Part shown: positions 58,277 through 64,000 of the stretch, in pieces
Layout of the letters: each line of letters begins with the position of its first letter
Position numbering within the stretch: the first letter of the stretch is position 1
Origin: an uncultured Holdemanella sp.
GTDB lineage: Bacteria; Bacillota_I; Bacilli_A; Erysipelotrichales; Erysipelotrichaceae
Direction of reading: 5' to 3'
Assembly (NCBI GenBank): GCA_900754615.1
Contig: CAAEDN010000006.1
Span: forward strand, 1-64,000
Length of the DNA stretch: 64,000 bases
The notes under the pieces: generated by a model
Told to the model about the DNA's origin: nothing
The model's database searches: none
What the model saw: only the letters and a program-made list of their open reading frames with translations
Made by a program: the position numbers and the translations under genes

Positions 58277-59491
58277 CAAAATATCCTTCATCTTTTTCGC
58301 AAGACCCTTTGTTTTTTCAATTGATAGAGAACAAATTGCCACACGAATACCTAAATTTACTTTTACCGTAAAAATATTATTTTCCATTAATGCCTCATGG
58401 AATTTATCACGCGTTTCATTATCCATAGATAAAGTCACAAAGAAACCTTCTTTATATGGATAATGTTTTAATCCCACTTCCTGAGCTTCCTTGACAAAGA
58501 TATCTCCACGTTCCTTCAATAAATTTACATAGTGTAATCTTTCTTTATCATAATCTGCTTTGTGGTTATCTAGTACATCCACAAATGTTGCCATTGCCCC
58601 ATTATTGATGTTTGACCAAGTTGCACGTGCATCCTTTTCAAAGACAGTTTTCACTTGTCGGACCGCCTCTTTTTCTTGACCTAGAACAATGGCAGCCCCA
58701 CAACGAAGTCCATAACTTGTCATAGATTTTGATAAACTAAACGCAACAATAACGACAAAATTCTTTTCAATTTGATCAAATTGTGCAAAATATTCTTTTG
58801 CCTTTTCTTGTCTTGAAGAGAAATCAATATACGCAATGTCATTCAACAATACTACGGCATGTGTCTTTGAACATTCATTTAAAAATGCGATTACCTCTTT
58901 CCATTCGTCTTCGCTTAAAGAATAACCTGTCGGATTATGACAAGGATCATTGATCACAATGACTAAACGATTCTGTTTTTCCATCACATGAGTACATGCG
59001 GATTTGAAAGAATTCAAATTAAAATGATCTCCTTCGAACAAGCTATATTTTTCCACATTTAAATTGTGCATCTGTGCCATTAATGCATAAGAACCCCAGG
59101 CGATTTCTGGCAAAACAACTGTCTGGCCCTCATCTAAACATTCCTGTAAAGTCATCCCTACAGCACCTGTTCCTCCAGGTGTTGCGATCACTTCATGTTC
59201 TAAATGAGAATTTCCATTCAATACCCAGTCATATACTTTTTGTCTAAAATCTGGATTTCCTGTAAAACTAGCCGCATACGCTGCCAAAACCTTATTATCT
59301 AATTTTTTTAATGAACTAAATACACTATCTAATGCAACCAAAGTTCCCTCTTCATCATATAAAGAGCCAATTGTCGCATCCACAACATTTTCAGCTCCAA
59401 CTTTAGCTTTTGCCTCTTTTGCCTTGGCAACAATAGAAAATACAGTATCTACGATTGGTGTTTGATTTACACTTTCTTTTACAAAATTCAT
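58262..59491 (-). CDS. Class I/II PLP-dependent aminotransferase
   Basis: This 409-residue fold-type I aminotransferase has PLP-site motifs NDPCHNPTGYSLSEDEW (Asn contacting the cofactor), NDIAYIDFSS, and the Schiff-base Lys in VIVAFSLSKSMTSYGLRCGAA. The C-terminal Arg in VKVNLGIRVAICSLS would hold the substrate carboxylate. Its ATG overlaps the pheA stop codon (TAATG), so the pair is translationally coupled. That makes phenylpyruvate to phenylalanine the likely main reaction, with possible use of tyrosine or aspartate. Length is typical of aromatic/aspartate aminotransferases. Confidence 0.92.
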   Translation of the reverse strand: MNFVKESVNQTPIVDTVFSIVAKAKEAKAKVGAENVVDATIGSLYDEEGTLVALDSVFSSLKKLDNKVLAAYAASFTGNPDFRQKVYDWVLNGNSHLEHEVIATPGGTGAVGMTLQECLDEGQTVVLPEIAWGSYALMAQMHNLNVEKYSLFEGDHFNLNSFKSACTHVMEKQNRLVIVINDPCHNPTGYSLSEDEWKEVIAFLNECSKTHAVVLLNDIAYIDFSSRQEKAKEYFAQFDQIEKNFVVIVAFSLSKSMTSYGLRCGAAIVLGQEKEAVRQVKTVFEKDARATWSNINNGAMATFVDVLDNHKADYDKERLHYVNLLKERGDIFVKEAQEVGLKHYPYKEGFFVTLSMDNETRDKFHEALMENNIFTVKVNLGIRVAICSLSIEKTKGLAKKMKDILDTVA

Positions 59492-60567
59492 TATTCTTTT
59501 TCCTCCTTTAAAGTATATGCACCCAATACTTTTACACTTTCACATACAGTCTGAATTTGACAAATACAATCATTTGCCTTTGCCATATCTCCTTCAATTT
59601 CCACAAAAAAGAAATATTCAAAAGGTTTATTTTTCATTGGACGAGATTGAATACTTTCCATATTCAATCCATTCTTGGCAATACAGTCAATGATTTTAGC
59701 TAATGCTCCACTTTCATGTTTAACAGACAAAACCATACTAAATCGATTTCCTTCTGTTTTTGGTTTTAATCCAATGACCAAAAAGCGAGTGGTATTTGAT
59801 GCATTTTCCTGAATGTTTGTAGCCAATACCTTTAATCCATACAATTCTGCATTTTCCTTAGCTCCAATAGCCGCCTTATGAACATCTTTCTGTGCTGAAA
59901 TATATTGAGCTGCCATTGCCGTATTTGGATAAGCTACCGTTTGTACATTTAATTCCTTCAAGAATTCTTTAGACTGTGAAAGCGCCTGATCTTTAGAATA
60001 AACCCATTCTACATCCTTTAATGTACTGCCAGGAATTCCAAGTAAACATTGTTCAATCTTTTGATCATAAATAGATTGAATATATACAGGATATTCCATT
60101 AATAAATCTAAAACTTCACCAACTAGACCTGAATTCGTATTTTCAAAAGGAATTACACCATATTGTACATCCGAATGTACAATCATTTGAAAAACTTCTT
60201 CAAAACTAGAAACTCCTACCTTCGGATTGGAAGGAAATAGCTTTTCACTGACCATATGTCCAAAAGCGCCTTCAACCCCACAATATCCAACTTTATCATG
60301 AGACTGCAACGTTCTTTGATAGGCCTTCGATTCTTTCATAATGAACTTTATAAAAGACTCATAATATTCTTTATAATCCGGATTCTGAATAAACTGCAGA
60401 TTCTTTTCTATTACAGCCTGCTCTCTACCTGAATCTAGAATTGGTAAATCATTTTCTATTTTATACGCAATCACATCTTTAACTGCATCCAATCGTGATT
60501 CATAAAGCTTCGCCATTTCACGATCAATCGCATCAATTTGTGCTCTTGCTTGTTCTAACTTATTCAT
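59491..60567 (-). CDS. pheA: Bifunctional chorismate mutase / prephenate dehydratase
   Basis: This 358-residue P-protein makes phenylpyruvate from chorismate. Residues 1-90 form an AroQ-type chorismate mutase (QIDAIDREMAKLYESRLDAV, with catalytic Arg and Lys). About 95-270 is the dehydratase (YCGVEGAFGHM, FENTNSGLVGEVLDLL and NTTRFLVIG with its Thr-Arg-Phe core). About 275-358 is an ACT domain with the phenylalanine-binding ESIQSRP, so feedback inhibition is likely. The gene follows the DUF234-type ATPase gene by only 32 nt, with no clear promoter in the gap. The aminotransferase gene follows with a 1-base overlap. Confidence 0.95.
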   Translation of the reverse strand: MNKLEQARAQIDAIDREMAKLYESRLDAVKDVIAYKIENDLPILDSGREQAVIEKNLQFIQNPDYKEYYESFIKFIMKESKAYQRTLQSHDKVGYCGVEGAFGHMVSEKLFPSNPKVGVSSFEEVFQMIVHSDVQYGVIPFENTNSGLVGEVLDLLMEYPVYIQSIYDQKIEQCLLGIPGSTLKDVEWVYSKDQALSQSKEFLKELNVQTVAYPNTAMAAQYISAQKDVHKAAIGAKENAELYGLKVLATNIQENASNTTRFLVIGLKPKTEGNRFSMVLSVKHESGALAKIIDCIAKNGLNMESIQSRPMKNKPFEYFFFVEIEGDMAKANDCICQIQTVCESVKVLGAYTLKEEKE

Positions 60568-60599
60568 TAGTTCACCTCGTGAATATCATACCATAGTTT

Positions 60600-61994
60600 T
60601 CATATATTTTCTGAAAATGAATGATATAAATCATCCAACGTATAAAGAATAATAGTTGAATCATCCGTTAAATCAAAACCAGATTTCGAAAAAAAGCCAT
60701 ATTTATAACATGACATATTCACATTTTTTACTTGTTCAATCTCTTGATCTACAACAGCCTGTGTTATTTTAGAATTTTTATATTTGCATTCATAAAATAT
60801 ATATCCCTTTTCATCTTGCGTTACTACATCAAATTCTCCGTTCATCTTATTTACAGGATCATCATAATAGTATTTTCCAATCTCAAAGAATGGAACTTCA
60901 ATTCCATTTAATTTATTTTTACGAATTAAGAATTGTTGGCACATCCACTCAAACACGGACGGAACATGACTCTTATAAAAATCATCATTTATAAATCGAT
61001 CAAAGAATGCATCTTCATTCATTACATTTAATTGTGAAATATATTTATAAATATATTTATAGTAAAACAATGTAAAATTATCACAAATATAGTATCCTGC
61101 CTTTTTTTTATTTTTCTTATCATTAATAGGCGCTCTTTTTTCAACCACACCCATTTTCATCAATTTATCTAAAACATCCGAAAGAATTGGACTCGATGCA
61201 ATATGTGATTTATTTAAAATATTCATAAATTTCGTATTGCCTGCAGCTAAAGTTTCAAACACTTCATTCGCATTATTTATTTTTGAGATTTCATTTTTCA
61301 AGTACATAGGCACTTCGTTCAACAATAATCCATTTTGTGAAGCAATTAAATCAATGATATTTTCTCTTACACTTAACGATTCATTAATTAAACGATTATA
61401 GTATGGAATACCACCAAACACACTATATAATGCTACTTTGTCTTCATTTGAAAAAGATGGATAAAATAGACTTGAATCATAATAATCCATTGGTTTTATA
61501 TCTAAAATCCTTGTGAATCGACCATACAAAGGATTTTCTCGTTCAATCAAAGACTTCATTGTATCTACATAAGAACCGCATAATATTAGTTTCAAATGTG
61601 AAGTATGTAAATGTTTATCAATCACAGTTTGAAGAATACTGTCTAGCCCTTTCATGCAACTGCGTAAATATGGATATTCATCTAACACAAAAACCATTGT
61701 TTTGTCTTTCGCATACGAAAACAGAAATTCAAACACTTCTTCCATGGATTGAAAGCCTAGGCGTGGCAAATTCAATATATCTGAAATCAATGAAGAAAGA
61801 CTATCTACATTAGATAATTCTGTCGTTTGTTTCGCTTCATAATAAATATACTCTCCTTCAAAATCTTCGATGGCTTTCTTGATCAATTCTGTTTTTCCGA
61901 TTCTTCTTCGCCCATATATCAATACAGATTCTTGCCGATTTGATGAAAATACGCGATTTAAAATCTTAAGCTCATTCTCTCTACCTACAAACAT
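60600..61994 (-). CDS. Archaeal-type ATPase with DUF234-like C-terminus
   Basis: This 464-residue ATPase opens with MFVGRENELKILNRVF, then Walker A LIYGRRRIGKTELIKK near 30 and Walker B TMVFVLDEYPYL near 105, with sensor ILCGSYVDTM. A winged-helix region lies near 250-310, and the C-terminal 130 residues hold a PD-(D/E)XK-like DUF234 core (GEFDVVTQDEKGYIFYECKYKN). The family is widespread in archaea and anaerobes, in multiple copies, and its function is unknown. It is the fourth ATPase gene of this general plan in the window. Long inverted arms lie in its leader. RBS GGAGGG precedes ATG. Confidence 0.88.
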   Translation of the reverse strand: MFVGRENELKILNRVFSSNRQESVLIYGRRRIGKTELIKKAIEDFEGEYIYYEAKQTTELSNVDSLSSLISDILNLPRLGFQSMEEVFEFLFSYAKDKTMVFVLDEYPYLRSCMKGLDSILQTVIDKHLHTSHLKLILCGSYVDTMKSLIERENPLYGRFTRILDIKPMDYYDSSLFYPSFSNEDKVALYSVFGGIPYYNRLINESLSVRENIIDLIASQNGLLLNEVPMYLKNEISKINNANEVFETLAAGNTKFMNILNKSHIASSPILSDVLDKLMKMGVVEKRAPINDKKNKKKAGYYICDNFTLFYYKYIYKYISQLNVMNEDAFFDRFINDDFYKSHVPSVFEWMCQQFLIRKNKLNGIEVPFFEIGKYYYDDPVNKMNGEFDVVTQDEKGYIFYECKYKNSKITQAVVDQEIEQVKNVNMSCYKYGFFSKSGFDLTDDSTIILYTLDDLYHSFSENI

Positions 61995-62003
61995 AAGCCC
62001 TCC

Positions 62004-62049
62004 ATTTTTAGTCGTTTATTTTTTACTAATATTTATCCGACTAAAAAAT
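62004..62049. promoter_or_regulatory. Inverted repeat in the leader of the DUF234-type ATPase gene
   Basis: ATTTTTAGTCG (62004-62014) and CGACTAAAAAAT (62038-62049) are inverted copies with centres about 34 bp apart. A third half-copy ACTAAAAAA lies at 62053-62061. The spacing is near that of the direct-repeat arrays before the other ATPase genes, but the orientation differs. Confidence 0.6.
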
Positions 62050-62055
62050 AGCACT

Positions 62056-62087
62056 AAAAAAGTAGAAAGTCAAATGACTTTCTACTT
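62056..62087 (-). terminator. Terminator of pepF
   Basis: The perfect 12-bp stem AAGTAGAAAGTC / GACTTTCTACTT is followed by TTTTTT on the minus strand and overlaps the stop codon. Confidence 0.9.
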
Positions 62088-63854
62088 CATAATACTCTCA
62101 AATTCATCAATTAAAGAATCAAACAATTCAATCGCATCTTCCACTGGCTTTGGACTTGCCATATCAACACCGGCCATACGTAATAATTCGACTGGAGATT
62201 TTGTACATCCGCCTTTTAAGAAAGACAAGTAAGCATCAATATCGGCTTGTGTTCCATGAAGTAATTTTTGTGATAGAGCCATGGCAGCACTAAATCCTGT
62301 TGCATATTGATAGACATAGAAATTCATATAGAAATGCGGAATACGAGCCCATTCCATGCTGATTTCATCATCTACGATCACATCTTCACCATAATAAAAT
62401 TTATTTAGATCTGCATAAATCTGATTCAATGTATCACTTGTCAAAACTTCGTTGTTCGCTGTCTTTTCATTGATAATCTTTTCAAATTCCGCAAACATAC
62501 ACTGTCTAAACAATGTTGTTCTAAATTGTTCCATAAAGTGATTGATCAAATAAGCCTGAAATTTAGGATTCGAATTTTGTTTACGTAAATAATCCATCAA
62601 TAAAGCTTCGTTACATGTGCTCGCAACTTCGGCTACAAAAATTCTATAATGACGATCTAATGGCGCTTGGTATTTTGTCGACATATAGGAATGCATCGCA
62701 TGCCCCATTTCATGTGCTAAAGTAAATTCTGTATCTAAAGAATTCGCAAAGTTCATCAATACGAATGGATGAACTCTTTGACCACTTGAATACGCACCTG
62801 AACGCTTTCCTTCATTTTCATATACATCGATCCAACGCGAATTTAATCCTCTTTCATAAACCTTGGCATATTCTGTTCCATACAATTGAACAGAATGTAA
62901 AACATCTTCTTTGGCCTGTTCAAAAGAAACTGGAACATTACATTCATTGACCATTGGTACATACAAATCGTACATATGAAGTTTTTCTTTTTTCATCACG
63001 TCTTTACGCACTCGCATATATTTATGTAAAACATGAATATTTTTGTGTACCGTTTCAATCAATTGTTCATATACTTTTGATGAAACATTATTCGCATCGA
63101 CTGCACATTCTAAACTCGATGCATATTTACGTGCTGTACTATTAAATTTCAACTGATTTGTCTGTCCATTTAAGCAAGCTGCCAATGTATGAATCATAGA
63201 ACCATAGCCTGCATAGAAATTACGATATGCACTCTCACGTAAAACTTCATCTTCCTGCTCTAACATATGGATAAATGTACCTGTAGTTAAAGTGTGCTTA
63301 TTTCCTTTTGAATCGATTGCATCTTCAAATTTTAAATCCGCATTATTCAACATTCCAAAAATAGAATATGGTGTATCTGCCATCATAGAACTGGATGCCA
63401 TTAATTTTTCTTCACTCTCTGATAATACATGTTCTTTTAAACGACAAACCTCCTCAAGATATACACGATATCTTTCTAAGATGGGTTCAGATGCATAAAA
63501 AGATTCTAAATCTTCAATATTCATAATTTGTACATCACTAAAAGAAAGCTGAGTTGAAATTTCTACAGCTATTGAATTTGCCTTTCCTTTTAACCCTTGA
63601 TTATGTGCATTGGCAGTATCCTGATCTGATAATAATGAGGCATACCCTAAACAATCATCTAATAAACAAACTAATTTTTCGTATCCCTTTAAAAATGAAA
63701 GTAAATTTGATGCGCTATCTAATTTTCCATCATACGTAAAAAGTTCATTTCCTAATTCTTTACAAGTATTTAAGCAAGCTAAAAAAGCTTCTTCATCCTT
63801 AAATATGTCTTCTGTTTTCCAAGTGTTTTCTACTTTTTGTTCATTACGCTTCAC
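62082..63854 (-). CDS. pepF: Oligoendopeptidase F (M3 family)
   Basis: This 590-residue cytoplasmic zinc peptidase cleaves medium-length peptides. The zinc motif HEMGHAMHSYM is intact, with the third ligand Glu in VAEVASTCNEALLMDYL. The PepF N-terminal helical domain and the C-terminal FYVYQYATGFSAAMALSQ are typical, and the length matches (about 600). Translation most likely starts at GTG 63854, nine bases after GGAGG; a TTG at 63863 directly touches that site and is unlikely. The leader carries a TGC-TACAAT extended -10 box and a tandem repeat upstream of it. It is probably monocistronic. Confidence 0.94.
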   Translation of the reverse strand: MKRNEQKVENTWKTEDIFKDEEAFLACLNTCKELGNELFTYDGKLDSASNLLSFLKGYEKLVCLLDDCLGYASLLSDQDTANAHNQGLKGKANSIAVEISTQLSFSDVQIMNIEDLESFYASEPILERYRVYLEEVCRLKEHVLSESEEKLMASSSMMADTPYSIFGMLNNADLKFEDAIDSKGNKHTLTTGTFIHMLEQEDEVLRESAYRNFYAGYGSMIHTLAACLNGQTNQLKFNSTARKYASSLECAVDANNVSSKVYEQLIETVHKNIHVLHKYMRVRKDVMKKEKLHMYDLYVPMVNECNVPVSFEQAKEDVLHSVQLYGTEYAKVYERGLNSRWIDVYENEGKRSGAYSSGQRVHPFVLMNFANSLDTEFTLAHEMGHAMHSYMSTKYQAPLDRHYRIFVAEVASTCNEALLMDYLRKQNSNPKFQAYLINHFMEQFRTTLFRQCMFAEFEKIINEKTANNEVLTSDTLNQIYADLNKFYYGEDVIVDDEISMEWARIPHFYMNFYVYQYATGFSAAMALSQKLLHGTQADIDAYLSFLKGGCTKSPVELLRMAGVDMASPKPVEDAIELFDSLIDEFESIMK

Positions 63855-63898
63855 AATAAACAACCTCCGTTAACACGTCTATTGTAGCACAATATAAT

Positions 63899-63929
63899 AC
63901 AAATTAACTAAGTTACAAATTACTAAGTT
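63899..63929. repeat. Tandem repeat upstream of the pepF promoter
   Basis: ACAAATTAACTAAGTT (63899-63914) is followed directly by ACAAATTACTAAGTT (63915-63929). The copies differ by one missing base. They lie about where the -35 region and activator sites of pepF should be. Confidence 0.6.
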
Positions 63930-63952
63930 ATGGCTGAGTATTTTTTCTTTAT

Positions 63953-63976
63953 AAAAAAAGGCGGAACCCCCGCCTT
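63953..63976 (-). terminator. Terminator of the gene cut by the right window edge
   Basis: The 7-bp GC-rich stem AAGGCGG / CCGCCTT is followed on the minus strand by a T-run of seven. Confidence 0.85.
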
Positions 63977-64000
63977 ACTTAATACTATCAACTAATTTCT
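63975..64000 (-). CDS. C-terminal end of a gene running off the window (partial)
   Basis: Only the last seven codons (KLVDSIK) and the TAA stop are inside the window. A strong terminator overlaps the stop, which supports a real gene end here. The product cannot be identified. Confidence 0.45.

Overview
The window is AT-rich DNA with strong AAGGAGG-type ribosome binding sites, many U-tailed hairpin terminators and gene families typical of low-GC Bacillota: PRD-type PTS regulators, KtrAB, CsoR/CopA, YitT, PepV, PepF and XRE-cupin regulators. The family mix best fits a gut or oral anaerobe of the Erysipelotrichia. That placement is inferred from gene content, not from a marker gene. Most genes lie on the minus strand.

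Layout. (1) 1-10.8 kb is a sugar phosphotransferase regulon on the minus strand. It holds a two-subunit transketolase (C half cut by the window edge), a free EIIA, a PRD regulator, a HAD phosphatase, an iron alcohol dehydrogenase, a GlcG/HbpS-like protein, a membrane protein, EIIBC, PepV, a YitT protein and a ribulose-phosphate-epimerase-like enzyme. A similar 16-bp palindromic site precedes three of its transcription units. (2) 10.9-13.0 kb holds a broken transketolase tail abutting a DUF1703-type ATPase/nuclease gene. (3) 13.0-17.1 kb holds a MarR/membrane-protein pair and a membrane HD-GYP/GGDEF protein. (4) 17.1-23.0 kb looks like a defence-type island: an HNH nuclease and a Ser-rich membrane protein, divergent from a PLD/SF2 helicase/DUF3427 protein and a NUDIX hydrolase. 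(5) 23.1-27.4 kb holds a small-toxin locus, an unannotated 51-codon gene, and a CsoR/copper-ATPase operon whose ATPase contains an internal CopZ start. (6) 27.4-32.7 kb holds KdpDE next to KtrBA (no kdpFABC) and small membrane proteins. (7) 32.7-36.2 kb holds a DUF4143 ATPase with a 33-bp repeat array, an FMN alpha-hydroxyacid oxidase and an EutH-like permease. (8) 36.2-41.1 kb is a polyamine ABC operon with a PotC-PotD fusion and an oversized PotA. (9) 41.2-46.4 kb holds a flavodoxin-like protein, a TetM-like GTPase fused to a NYN nuclease, an FAD oxidoreductase and a second small-toxin locus. (10) 46.4-52.4 kb holds a second YitT, a second DUF4143 ATPase with a 32-bp array, a YgbA-like protein and a heterodimeric ABC exporter. 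(11) 52.4-64 kb holds a cyclophilin lipoprotein, MalQ, a SWIM/SNF2 helicase, a GNAT protein, an aminotransferase, PheA, a DUF234-type ATPase and PepF.

The strongest leads are these. Three ATPase genes of mobile-like families each carry 3-4 direct repeats spaced about 32-33 bp in their promoters. Two convergent toxin/antisense-RNA-like loci share one promoter block. A CopZ-sized product can be started inside copA. A ribosomal-protection GTPase is fused to a YacP/Rae1-like NYN domain and is probably leaderless. The HNH/membrane-protein and helicase/NUDIX pairs form a candidate defence module. No tRNA, rRNA, CRISPR array or intact transposase was seen.
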